Of a stretch of DNA of 51,463 bases, positions 10,601 to 17,626 are shown in pieces (position 1 is the first letter of the stretch; every line of letters begins with the position of its first letter). The notes beneath the pieces were generated by a model. The model saw only the letters and a list, made by a program, of their open reading frames with translations. It had not been told where the DNA came from and did no database searches. A program made the position numbers and the translations under genes. The stretch lies in contig MU646710.1 in assembly GCA_026770585.1 (NCBI GenBank), positions 326,507 through 377,969 on the forward strand, in the 5' to 3' direction. This DNA is from Baffinella frigidus. Lineage: Eukaryota > Cryptophyceae > Cryptomonadales > Baffinellaceae.

Positions 10601-13600
10601 GAGTTTAGGGTTTAGGGTTCAGGGTTCAGGGTTTAGGGTTGAGGGTGTAGGGTTTATAGTTTAGGGTTTGGGGTGTAGGGTTTGGGGTTTGGGGTGTAGG
10701 GTTTAGGGTTTAGGGTCCAGGATTCAGGGGTTAGGGATTAGTTTTTAGGGTGTACGGTGTAGGGGTAAACCTGATTTTGATCTCGACCGGCACGTCGTAT
10801 TTGATGCGCTTTACAGACAGCGTCACCTACCAGGGCAGACCCAACAATCTTAGAGTGTTTATTGGTACTGAACAGGGCGGTGAACAATGTTGTAGAGGTC
10901 GTGTTTGAGGCGCTTTACTGACAGCGTCACCTACCGGGCATCGCCCAAACACGTTTTAGAGATTCACACAAGGTGTTACAGGGTTTCCTGGTACTGAAAA
11001 GAGTACGGAACAATGTTTTAGAGGGTGCCCTGGTACATAACAGTGTAGTGTTAGAGTGGTCGTATTTGTGGCGCTCTGGAGACAGCGATACCTGCCGGGG
11101 CCCAGCAAGCTTTTGGAGGCATCCGAACTGTTTCAACAGCTTCACTACACGGTTTTAGAGGTTTCACTACATGGTTTTAGACCACATACCAAGGTTTTAG
11201 AGGGTGTATTCGCACTGAACAATGGTGGAGAGGTTTCCCTGGTACTGAACAGATGAATGTCGTACAGGTGGTACTTGGCGCGCTTTACATACAGCGTCAC
11301 CTGCCGGGGCCCAACAAGGTTTTAGGGCGTCGGGTCTTACTTCGCTGCAGACAGGGCCCGGAAGGTCGGGGGGGTAAGATCTCGGGTTTCGGGGATTCAC
11401 CAAACTGGTGAGCGCGAATAGACTGAGACGGGGCTAGGTTTCTGGGCGTTTTCCGCACCTCGCTGCCGACGGCTTGAGATCCATCGGCGCCCTCCCCCCA
11501 ACCGGGGTCGGTACTGGAGCCCTTAGGCCTGAATCCCAGTACAATTGTGTAAAACGGCTCCAACTCCAAGGTCTCCAGTACAAATGGGATACCCAGCGGA
11601 GAGGTTTGCGTGGTTCGGGGCGCACCTCGCTGCCGACGGGCCCGAGCAGCCACGGCTTGAGGTGCAGCGGCGTCATCCCCAAGACCAGACGCCCGTCGAT
11701 CGCGACTATCTTGTCCAGACGCTGCCGGGGGGGGCAACCAAAAACGCCGTCAGGATCCTCTACACAATCAACACCGAAATCTGAACCGTCCATGACCCCT
11801 AAACGTTGGTTTTTTTGCTTTTCTTGGTGCAATCCCCCCAACCGGGCGCCCGTCGATTGCGACTATCTTGTCCAGACGCTGCCGGAGAAGACAACCAAAA
11901 AAAGGCCGTCAGGATCCTCCACACAATCAACACAAAATTCAGAACTTTCGATGACCGCTAAACGTTGAGGGATTCGGGATTGAGCGCGCCATCCCCCCGA
12001 CCGGGCGTCCGTCGATCGCTACTATCTTGTCGAGTCGCTGCCGGAGAGTCGGGGTTTTGGGGGGGTAGGGTTTAGGGTTTAGGGTTTCGGGTTTGGGAGG
12101 CAGGGTTTAGGGTTTAGGGTTTAGGGTTTAGGGTTTAGGTTTTAGGGTTTAGAAGAGAACAATTTTTGCGCGCCGGACCGAACCCACACCGCCTGTCAGG
12201 ATCCTACCCCATACACCCAACACCCTGAATACTGAACCATACCCGCTGAACCCTGCACCCTACACCCCAAATCCCTACTCCCTCCACCCCACATCCTACA
12301 CCCCAAACCCTGTGGAACCCCCACACCCTAAACCATTCATAACCCCTGTATAAACCCTGTATAAACCTTTAAACCTCGTCAAAAAACTGTATACACCCCT
12401 ATGCTCTAACCGGAACACCAGCAGACCTGAAGGCGGTGTCCCCCACAGAGGTCGTTGGGTTTCGCGTACGAGCTGCGAGACCACCACGTCCCCTCCACCC
12501 TCCACCCTCCACCCTCCACCCTCCACCCTCCACCCTCCACCCTCCACCCTCCACCCTGTATAAACCCTGCATAACCCCGGTATAACCCCTGTATACATCC
12601 TGTATGAACCGCAAACATTCAGACCTTAAGGCGGTCTTCTCCGAAGAGGTCGTTGGGTTTCGCGAACGCCGCCGCACCTCCATACACGAGCTTCGAGACC
12701 ACCACGTTTCCTTCGAGGTCGTTCACCAGCACCGCGCCGATGCCTGCACATAGGGATTGGGGTGTAGGGTTCAGCGATTCAGCGATTTATTGTTGACGAT
12801 CCAGGGTGCATGTCGTTGGGTTTCGTGTACGCCGCCGCGCCCCCGTACACACCTTTCGAGACCACAACGGTGCCCTGCATGTCATTGACCAAGACCGCGC
12901 CGATGCCAGTAAGAATTAATATTAGGATTAGGGATTGGGGTGCATGATTTAAGGTCTGGGGTGCAGGGTCCATATGGGACCTGAACCACTATATGGACCC
13001 CGTATATTAAGACCGAGGTTCGAGACCACTATGTCGCCCTTAAGGCCATTGACTAAGACCGCGCCGATGCCTGTCACAGTTGCGGTGCTGTATTTAGGAT
13101 TGTATGGTGTGTTTGGGGTTCGGCGTGTATCGCCCCCGTAGACGAGCTTCGAGACCACCACGTTCCCCTCGAGATCGTCGACGAACACCGCGCCGATGCC
13201 TGCATTCCGGTGCAACGTTTAATTTTGGGGGGTTGACGGTTCAGGGTTTATGGTGGAGCGTTTTTATGGTTTATGGGTTATGGTTTGGGGTCTGGGGTTT
13301 AGCGTTTTATGGTTCAGGGTTTGTGGTTCATGGTCAAGGGTTTGGGGCTGGGGGTTCAGGGGTTTGGGGATTGGGGAGGAGAGTTCATAGTTTAGAGTTG
13401 AGGTTCCATATGGTCTATTTCAACAAATTATACGCCTACTTGCGGAAGAACATGCTGCCGCATGATAACTAGCTCTATCTCAGTCTATTGACGAGTTGGC
13501 TGATCAATCGGCGAGGGACTGATCAATTGGCGAGTTGACGTTTGGAACCAAAACCGTCAACTTGTACCAACCTTTCATTGTTTCGTGGTCAACTTCTCTA

Positions 13601-15126
13601 CAACTGCATGTTCTGCACGATAAAATACGGTCCCCGGGCTCCAGGTATCTGATTCACCATCCCCCATACGATCTTTCAAAAACAAATCGTTACCAATCAA
13701 ATGATACCACGCAAATGATACCACGCCACAATATCAAAAATATGCGAGTTTGCAGCAGGTCTTCCCGCGATAAAACCACCAGCCCTCAACACGTGATCTG
13801 TTTCATCGTTGGACAAACCCCTGATTTTTCAAAATAAACGATTGAAAATCAGCTTTTCGGGGTGCTGGTGGAATCGCAAAATTCGTCTGCACCCCCGTTT
13901 CCCAAGCGAAAACGATCAAAACTCTTGACCCCGGGGTGCTGGTGCGATCGCAAGATTCGTCTCGTGGACTTTCGGGTCACTCTTTTCTAGGCAAGAGAGC
14001 AATACAGCAGGAACAATCCTTAACCCCTAAACCCTAAAATCTAAACCCTAAATCCTAAGAAGAAGATTCATCTTAGAATCGCACCAGCAAGCTCGCCCTA
14101 AGCTACAGGAAATGTCCGACCAGGAATCAGAAGATTCGATGTTCTCATCTCTCGCAGGCGCACCTGCAAGCTCGCAAATCAAGTACAGGAAATATCCGAA
14201 GAGGTCTTATCACCTGCAAGCTCGGCGCCCGGGGCAGCGATGCGCCCCATCGGGTTCTCCGCCAGCGGCTGCCTCACCAGCCGCACCGTCCGCTCCTGGT
14301 GTTTATGGTTGGGAATGTGTTGAGAGTTGATATTTTAGAAATTGGGCAGAGGATTTAGGATTTAGGGTGTATGGTTTTGGGGTCAGGGTGTAGGTTTGGG
14401 GTGAGGGGTGGGTAGGTTGGGGTGGAGGGTGTGGGGTTTGGAGTGTGTGCCGAAGAGATCTCTTCGGTTTAGCTGGAAATTACTTCAGTACCCGACCCGG
14501 TTATAAGCTGCAACGGGTTGCTGGTGGCATGGGAGAAGCTCCGGGGCCAACCGCTTCGGAGCGGTTGGGCTGGGGAGCCACCAGCCACCCGAAGATTACC
14601 AGATCGATCTGGCTACCTGTAGTAAATTTCACAGACGATAAACCCTGGGAGTTTATCGTCTGGTGGGAATCCCCGATCTGGTCCAACCCGATCTGCCTCA
14701 CTTCGGGTGGCTGGTGGAGGAAGCGTTTCAGCTGGGGAGGCCCACCTGCCCCGAGTGCGGGTCCGCGAGGACGAGCACCAGCGCCGTCCCCGGCTCCCCG
14801 ACAAACCATTGGCGGATCGTATCAGGGTGGATCATCCCGGTGGGCTGCCCGTCGATTGTGACGACTACGTCCCCGACCTGGACCCGCCCACTGAACGCCG
14901 CCGCGCCCCCCTGCGACGCGTCCCCGCCACGCGTTACAGCACGAAACGCGGATGCACGTCGCTGCGGCGCCAGGTGGAGGTGGTTTAAACCATGCTGGCT
15001 CCGCTGGTTGGGGCCGGTCACCTGGACGACCTTTGCGATTGCGCATTGGCGTTGCTGACCGAACTGGTGTGCATCACTGTATCCAATGACGCAGCCGATC
15101 CCGCAGCCCTCGGAATAGCCGTTCAT
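78..15126 (-). CDS. Multi-PDZ-domain protein, 22 exons, 3' end beyond the left edge
   Basis: Scaffold-type protein with four PDZ domains (peptide-binding modules); its partners and location are unknown. Exons in transcript order: 15126-15022, 14910-14746, 14295-14214, 12743-12625, 11721-11626, 10826-10771, 10404-10353, 9600-9550, 7650-7537, 7292-7254, 6520-6440, 5772-5656, 5105-5056, 4839-4740, 4327-4277, 3877-3767, 2979-2899, 2123-1953, 1363-1241, 745-692, 442-311, 176-78. They total 2049 nt (683 codons) and every junction keeps frame. Most donors are GT; the exons ending at 10353, 6440, 3767 and 1241 use GC. The start is the first ATG in the frame of the first PDZ strand; upstream exons would have to overlap the divergent gene. 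Nearly every intron carries partial copies of the adjacent exon plus TTTAGGG-like filler. Exon borders come from phase and AG/GT rules plus PDZ alignment by eye. The 9550-9600 exon is one choice among four copies. Confidence 0.72.
470..690. repeat. Degenerate TTTAGGG intron filler
   Basis: This is a run of drifted TTTAGGG-like heptamers (GTTTGGA, TTTAGGG, TTTAGGA, TTCAGGG) filling the intron between the last two PDZ 4 core exons. On the plus strand it is G-rich, so the transcript sees the C-rich form. Confidence 0.8.
746..1240. repeat. GGGTTTC variant telomere-like repeat with exon copies
   Basis: The heptamer has drifted to GGGTTTC here (about nine clean units at 757-815). It alternates with three short copies of the 3' end of the Pro-rich exon (about 942-966, 1048-1065, 1131-1165), each still followed by the GC splice donor. 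Confidence 0.75.
1241..1363 (-). other. Pro/Gly-rich linker exon of the multi-PDZ gene
   Basis: Forty-one codons in phase 0: GPVMPPPNAAIVGTPPVSGG, then PPHNDQQGGFEND, then MPPPPPLQ. The acceptor is CTGCAG and the donor is GC (TTGCAG/GCAAC). Partial copies of its 3' end (about 942-966, 1048-1065, 1131-1165) keep the same GC donor, and copies of its 5' end lie at about 1538-1556 and 1625-1699. It links the surface module to PDZ 4. Confidence 0.65.
1530..1740 (-). pseudogene. Copies of the 5' end of the Pro-rich exon
   Basis: Two fragments (about 1538-1556 and 1625-1699) repeat the acceptor and first codons of the 1241-1363 exon. The longer one matches most of its first 60 bases, with small gaps. 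Both are followed by TTTAGGG-like filler. Confidence 0.6.
1846..1911. mobile_element. Short foldback element (GTCACGT family), copy 1
   Basis: The arms GCGTTTGGTCACGTAACCC and GGGTTACGTGACGAAACGC flank a spacer of about 27 bases. Related hairpins lie at 6652-6700 and 9629-9665. The size and terminal inverted repeats suggest a MITE; no transposase is present. Confidence 0.6.
2259..2310 (-). pseudogene. Copy of the 5' end of the IIVDFNIL exon
   Basis: It reads IIVDFNLLGDRDSGDPR on the minus strand, nearly the same as the start of the 1953-2123 exon. It is cut off by TTTAGGG-like filler. Confidence 0.6.
2516..2760 (-). pseudogene. Two copies of the AFNQGFKADI exon
   Basis: Fragments at about 2516-2559 and 2682-2751 repeat the core of exon 2899-2979 (ADICGSLECSERRVQLIGL), lacking its 5' end. 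A foldback element (2571-2664) lies exactly between them and another (2751-2864) separates the second copy from the true exon. Confidence 0.7.
2571..2664. mobile_element. MITE-like element, CTAGCTCTGCCTCA family, copy 1
   Basis: It starts CTAGCTCTGCCTCACTCGG, has the family core ACTATTCTCAAGTTGACACG and ACAAATCCGTTAACTTTGGA, and ends GGAGCTAG. At least seven relatives occur in the window (2751, 16143, 26420, 28936, 36548, 44534, 48192). Confidence 0.65.
2751..2864. mobile_element. MITE-like element, CTAGCTCTGCCTCA family, copy 2
   Basis: It has the core TAAGTTGACACGCAGGG, then TCCGTCAACTTTGGAGC, the internal palindrome GGTCTCACCAGATTGGTGAG and the end CAGAGCTAG. The left terminus has been lost into an exon copy. 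Confidence 0.6.
3160..4080 (-). pseudogene. Copies of the SLTMDADYDALV exon around exon 3767-3877
   Basis: Downstream copies in transcript sense (about 3629-3690 and 3160-3232, plus scraps near 3322 and 3465) repeat the 3' part VSLTMDADYDALASDGARLQ with the GC donor. An upstream copy (about 3985-4080) repeats the 5' part NSGGAQRFPGLGDEVGVSLT. Confidence 0.65.
3900..4260. repeat. Degenerate TTTAGGG intron filler
   Basis: TTTAGGG/GGGGTTT-type heptamers (3905-3945 and 4082-4195) flank a copy of the 5' end of exon 3767-3877. A scrap of the LPNSQ exon end lies near 4195-4230. Confidence 0.7.
4390..4700 (-). pseudogene. Two diverged acidic-linker exon copies
   Basis: Minus-strand fragments at about 4398-4450 (VADDVRLGEQLASQ) and 4634-4691 (QQVAEDARPGKQLASQ) resemble each other and the SADDQLPNSQ exon at 4277-4327. 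Each could serve as an alternative exon, but neither has clear support. Confidence 0.35.
4850..5045. repeat. TTTGGGG/TTTAGGG intron filler
   Basis: This is near-continuous TTTAGGG and GGTTTGG variants between the exons at 4740-4839 and 5056-5105. Confidence 0.8.
5196..5250. repeat. AGGGTCT heptamer array
   Basis: About seven tandem GGGTCTA units, a homogeneous variant of the telomere-like filler, lie in the intron downstream of exon 5656-5772. Confidence 0.8.
5278..6018 (-). pseudogene. Copies of the PDZ 3 core exon
   Basis: Downstream copies of the exon's 3' end (LLADLIAGPQ) lie at about 5278-5323 and 5432-5512. An upstream copy of its 5' half lies at about 5936-6018, where a changed codon gives an early stop. 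The true exon 5656-5772 lies between them. Confidence 0.7.
6028..6175. repeat. AT-rich microsatellite (TTGTTATT and GATTAT units)
   Basis: Low-complexity (TTGTTGTT)n shades into (GATTATGATTAT)n. It lies in an intron and encodes nothing credible. Confidence 0.85.
6216..6288 (-). pseudogene. Copy of the PDZ 3 first exon
   Basis: It reads VGVVLRERADGSHTVKPGQ with the same GC donor (GCCAG/GCACG) as exon 6440-6520, but a three-codon deletion removes RLK. Confidence 0.65.
6652..6700. mobile_element. Short foldback element (GTCACGT family), copy 2
   Basis: The arms GCGTTTGGTCACGTATTTGA and TCAGATACGTGACCAAGC flank a palindromic centre (CAGAAATCTG). It is related to 1846-1911 and 9629-9665. Confidence 0.6.
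6705..7253. repeat. Intron with exon copy and GAGAGGGTTTC array
   Basis: About 7043-7085 holds a copy of the PAIKEPQQIQ exon (7254-7292). About 7155-7240 is an 11-bp tandem array of GAGAGGGTTTC. The rest is unique AT-rich sequence and TTCAGGG filler; no gene is seen. Confidence 0.6.
7537..7650 (-). other. Polyglutamine exon of the multi-PDZ gene
   Basis: Thirty-eight codons in phase 0 encode PE, then 12 consecutive Gln (plus strand: CTG x12 at 7609-7644), then YQEEPQRAPERTAPAPVKES and AKRP. The acceptor is CAG before the Pro codon; the donor is CCT/GTGTCT. Six degraded copies of this exon follow at 7836-8785 with 4 to 7 Gln codons, so which copy is spliced in is uncertain. Confidence 0.6.
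7836..8785 (-). pseudogene. Six degraded copies of the polyglutamine exon
   Basis: Copies lie at about 7836-7898 (4 Gln), 8037-8098 (4), 8197-8272 (4), 8357-8431 (5), 8504-8575 (7) and 8738-8785 (4). Each reads roughly QPEQ(n)-[YFW]-x-x-EQRA on the minus strand. They are separated by ATAATGTATGGGTTAGG filler, a telomere-like unit grown to about 17 bp. Confidence 0.75.
8580..8735. repeat. AATAATGTATGGGTTAGGAA tandem repeat
   Basis: Several near-identical units of about 17-22 bp (ATAATGTATGGGTTAGG) run in tandem; single units occur back to about 7800. It is a local derivative of the intron filler. Confidence 0.75.
8790..9106. other. Intron sequence without a recognisable gene
   Basis: A mix of TTAGGG filler and unique sequence including a purine-rich stretch (GGAGAAGGAGAAAGAGGAGG near 9010). 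No ORF on either strand shows splice-consistent coding. Confidence 0.4.
9107..9800 (-). pseudogene. Four-copy YEGAP-EDHTLYQQPP exon family
   Basis: Minus-strand copies lie at about 9107-9165, 9309-9366, 9550-9600 and 9745-9800. All read YEGAP-x-EEDHTLYQQPP-x-Q (one has EDNILYQ, one YQEPP). They are separated by CCCGAAA/GGGTTTC filler and one hairpin. Three keep CAG/GT; the 9107 copy has CAG/AT and cannot donate. Copy 9550-9600 fits phase and is used in the gene model. Confidence 0.7.
9629..9665. mobile_element. Short foldback element (GTCACGT family), copy 3
   Basis: GTCACGTGTCTCCCCG and CGGGGAAACACGTGAC form a stem around a short loop. It lies between two copies of the YEGAP exon. Confidence 0.55.
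9820..10350. repeat. GTTTGGT, TTTAGGG and GGGTTTC filler with GA microsatellite
   Basis: Homogenised sub-arrays follow one another: GTTTGGT (9823-9860), GTTTGGG (about 9860-9890), GGGTTTC (about 10235-10340) and a (GA)n run at 10064-10088. There is no coding content. Confidence 0.8.
10410..10768. repeat. Long TTTAGGG/GGTTTAT telomere-like block
   Basis: This is almost pure heptamer repeat: GGTTTAT (10490-10530), then TTTAGGG and variants to about 10760. It fills the intron between exons 10353-10404 and 10771-10826. Confidence 0.88.
10885..11312 (-). pseudogene. Three copies of the VTLSVKRIKY exon start
   Basis: Copies of the 5' end (with acceptor) of exon 10771-10826 lie at about 10885-10935, 11058-11100 and 11262-11312. 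They are separated by a unit containing GTTTTAGAGG...GGTACTGAACA. The repeats make a tandem array of about 180 bp. Confidence 0.65.
11335..12050 (-). pseudogene. Copies of the PDZ 2 core exon
   Basis: 5' copies (RLDKIVAIDGRPV) lie at about 11835-11887 and 11995-12050, upstream of the true exon 11626-11721. 3' copies (GPVGSE region) lie at about 11335-11375 and 11453-11515. Both kinds keep their splice site. Confidence 0.7.
12060..12420. repeat. TTTAGGG block switching to CCCTAAA-type block
   Basis: At 12060-12150 the plus strand reads TTTAGGG; from about 12195 it reads ACACCCTA/AACCCTG. A 20-bp unit CCCTGTATAAA follows at 12340-12370. The polarity flip inside one intron is unusual for this window. 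Confidence 0.75.
12420..13199 (-). pseudogene. Four degraded copies of the PDZ 2 first exon
   Basis: The complete exon is 12625-12743. Copies lie at about 12420-12490 (3' end; a deletion breaks the frame), 12815-12906 (acceptor AG lost), 12990-13071 and 13128-13199 (5' part with acceptor, then divergence). All read GIGAV-(L/F)-V-(N/D)-x-G-x-x-VVS-K where intact. Confidence 0.75.
12489..12557. repeat. CCACCCT heptamer array
   Basis: About ten perfect CCACCCT units sit directly against a truncated copy of the VVVSKLVYGG exon. This shows local homogenisation of a variant heptamer. Confidence 0.9.
13210..13860. other. Intron: TTTAGGG-like filler and AT-rich unique sequence
   Basis: 13210-13400 is GGTTTAT/GGGTTTG filler. 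13480-13860 is AT-richer and contains the CCGTCAACTTGTACCAA element motif and the direct repeat CAAATGATACCACG. No coding signal. Confidence 0.5.
13857..14110. repeat. Direct repeat GGGGTGCTGGTG...CGCAAGATTCGTCT
   Basis: Copies at about 13858-13892 and 13932-13967 match closely, and a partial inverted copy lies near 14067-14090. A short CCCTAAA block (14020-14058) separates them. Confidence 0.6.
14214..15126 (-). other. PDZ domain 1 of the multi-PDZ gene (3 exons)
   Basis: Exon 15126-15022 gives the N-terminus and the GIGCVI carboxylate-loop strand. Exon 14910-14746 gives the core (GGAAAFSG, VGDVVVTIDGQP and GEPGTALVLVLAD). Exon 14295-14214 gives the basic tail ERTVRLVRQPLAENP. The order G-Phi-G-Phi, GGAA, GDxVVxIDG, final strand is the PDZ signature. 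The junctions are phase 0, 0 and 1. The intron between the last two exons holds a nested inverted repeat (about 14450-14720). Confidence 0.8.
14450..14720. mobile_element. Nested palindromic element in the PDZ 1 intron
   Basis: Several hairpins are nested: CCGAAGAGATCTCTTCGG (14450-14467, perfect), CCAACCGCT/AGCGGTTGG (about 14549-14570), CCAGATCGATCTGG (about 14599-14612) and AGACGATAAAC/GTTTATCGTCT (about 14634-14662). Outer arms GGGTTGCTGGTGGC and GCCACCAGCCACCC enclose some of them. It looks like foldback elements inserted into one another. Confidence 0.5.
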
Positions 15127-15459
15127 CCCTGCACACACGCCTGCGAAACACCGCGGCAAGGAGAGTTAAGACTGCCCCGGAGGATCACGCTGGAGAATAC
15201 TAGCAAAATTCAGGGGGAACCGCCGTTGCACCAACCCGGAGCCGCGGCACGGAGGAGCTACAGCCGGATATGCGGGACAAGCACGGCGCTGCAAGGGTGG
15301 GGTGAGGTGAGGAGCTACCCCGAGCTTCCCCCTCCGGAATCCTCTCCAGAGGACGTTTCAAAAAGAATTTGCCTGTTCGACCAATTTCAAAAGTGGATTC
15401 GTGTCACAACACCGTCAAAGTTGACATCCTAATGTCAACAGACAACTTAGCGAAGCGTC
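15127..15459. promoter_or_regulatory. Presumed bidirectional promoter between two divergent genes
   Basis: The 333 bp separate the ATG of the multi-PDZ gene (15126, minus) from the ATG of the membrane-anchored gene (15460, plus). There is no clear TATA box. The right part (about 15370-15440) resembles foldback-element sequence (TTTCAAAAGTGGATTCGTG, CCGTCAAAGTTGAC). The role is inferred from position only. Confidence 0.35.
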
Positions 15460-17552
15460 ATGGCGGGCAAGGGGGCGCTCTTCGGAGGCGTCCTCGTCGG
15501 ATTGGTGCTGCTGGCTGTGGCACTGACAGGACCACAGTTCGGCGCTGTTAGCCTGCTCTCATCGTCACCGGTCACCGAAGCTACGCAGCAGCTCACCCAC
15601 GCCGTTGCCGGGTGAGAGACCGCCCGAGTCTCGTTACTTTGATGAGTTCAAGGCAGCCGAGGCAGCGGCCTGGTAACTGCTAAGCGGTTGCTGTGGGACA
15701 GCGGTGGCGCGATTGGTTGGACGGTCTGGATCCCGGGTGCAGGGGTCCTGTGTGCGGCGATCCCCTCCCCCTGGAGGCATTTGCTCCCACTTGCCAGCGT
15801 GACGTGGTCGCTTCCGACATTTCCCCTTATCTTCTCTACTCGCATGATTCGCTCAGCTTGGAGGCAGGGCTCTTCCCGGGGATGCCATCCTGTTCCCAGC
15901 GAGCGCAGGCCTGTCCTGCGTGCGACCCCTGACCGTGAGCCTGAACCACAATCTGCAGTGATGACCTGCCTGCGCTCAACGCGGCCATCGCGCGCGGCGA
16001 GGCGGTGCTGGCGGCCACGAAGAGCCGCGGCGCGCACATGCAGCAGCTCGCGGGGATCCCGGGGACGATGCACGACTTCGACAAGCTGGAGCGGATCGCC
16101 CTGAAGGCGCAGGAGCGCGCGCAGGTGCGCCCCGTCACCTAACTCTGTCTCGGTCTAAGTGGGCTCACCAATTGGGTGAGCCCGGGCTCGTTTTCGCTCC
16201 AAAGTTAACAAATTTGTACCAAAACCGCAGCATGTTAACCTATGTAAAGTCGGTCACTCACCTGAGGCAGAGCTAGGAGCTGCTTGCTGCCGGCTGAGAT
16301 GCAGGGACAGCCTCTTGGTGAAAATTACTACAGATTGAAACCCCGATTTGAGCCGCTTCGGGTTGCTGGTGGCAGAGGCTGGAGCAGGCGCGGGAGCTTG
16401 ATATGAACGAGGCGCTATCCGAAATCGGTCATTTGACTTTTGGCGAATTGCGGCTGGAATTCCGAGATTTCTCTCCAAAGTGGCCGATCCTTAGTGCAAT
16501 TAATAGAAAGACGGTGTTTCGCCCGCTGAACGCTAGGCTCGTTGGTGGCGCAGAGGCTGGAGCAGGCGCGGGAGCAGGATATGAAGGAGGCGCGCGCCAT
16601 GAACTTCGCTGAAGATGAGTGGCTCAAGAAGGCTAAGGTTACCTAACCGCTGATAGGGTTTAGGGTGTAGGATGTAGAGGTGAGAGCGATGAACTTCGGT
16701 GTGGATAAGTGGCTCACGAAGGCTAAGGTTGCCTGACCGCAGACATACCTTTTTGGGTTGTGGGCCCATAACCCAGAACGGGTTTAGGGGTTGGTTTTAG
16801 GGTTGAGGGTGTAAGGTTGAGAGCGATGAACTTTGCTGAGGATGAATGGCTCAAGAAGGCTAAGGTGCCGCACAGGGGTTTAGGGTGTGGGTTTGGGGCC
16901 TGAAGTTTAGGGTTTCGTCCTAGGGTTTAGGGCTGAGAGTTTAGGGTTTGGGTTTAGGGATCAGGGTTTAGGGAACTTCTCTGAGGAGGGGTGGCGCAAG
17001 AAGGCTAAGATGCCGTTTTGGAGTTCGGGTTTGGAGTTTAGGGGGTAGGGACGAAGAGGCATGGCTCAAGAAGGCTCCGCCTACACCCCAAACACTGAAC
17101 CCCAAACCCCCAACCCCACACCCCAAGCCCCAAACACCCAACCCCATTGGCGTGCACGGTCGCGCTCGGCTGCATTCCGCTCTGCAACACCCATGATTTC
17201 GTGACTTGGTGGGTACTCAATACATTTCACATCCATAAACCTGAATGCCGAAACAGCTTGCCCGGGAGGAAGCGAACTCGATCAAGGCGGAGACGCCACT
17301 CGGGTCGCGCGTGCCCTACTCGCAGCTGCAGAAGGAGAAGGAGGTTTCCCCCGAACCTGCTTCGAGAGTGTTTGTGTGAGAGAGAGAGTGTGTGAGAGAG
17401 AGAGAAAAAGATAGAGATAAACAGAGACAAAGACAGAGACAGAGACATAGAGAGAGACAGAGAAATTGAGAGAGAGATAAAGAGAGAGAGAGAGCGCCTT
17501 CTCCTTCTGGAGCTGCGAGTAGGGCACGCGGGTGCTCTTTCACCCTCTGTCT

Positions 17553-17626
<74 letters not shown>

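Larger units (their letters stand above)
10771..12743 (-). other. PDZ domain 2 of the multi-PDZ gene (3 exons)
   Basis: Exon 12743-12625 encodes GIGAVLVNDLEGNVVVSKL and YGGAAAFAKPN. Exon 11721-11626 encodes RLDKIVAIDGRLVLGM and LKPWLLGPVGSE. Exon 10826-10771 encodes the last strand VTLSVKRIKYDVPVEIKI. These are the canonical PDZ pieces in order (loop strand, GG-A, IVAIDG, GPxGSE, VTL). Truncated or frameshifted copies of all three exons lie between and around them. Confidence 0.82.

Noticed and set aside
17282-17543. Ser/Leu-rich minus-strand ORFs
   Set aside because: Products of the GA microsatellite read in frame.
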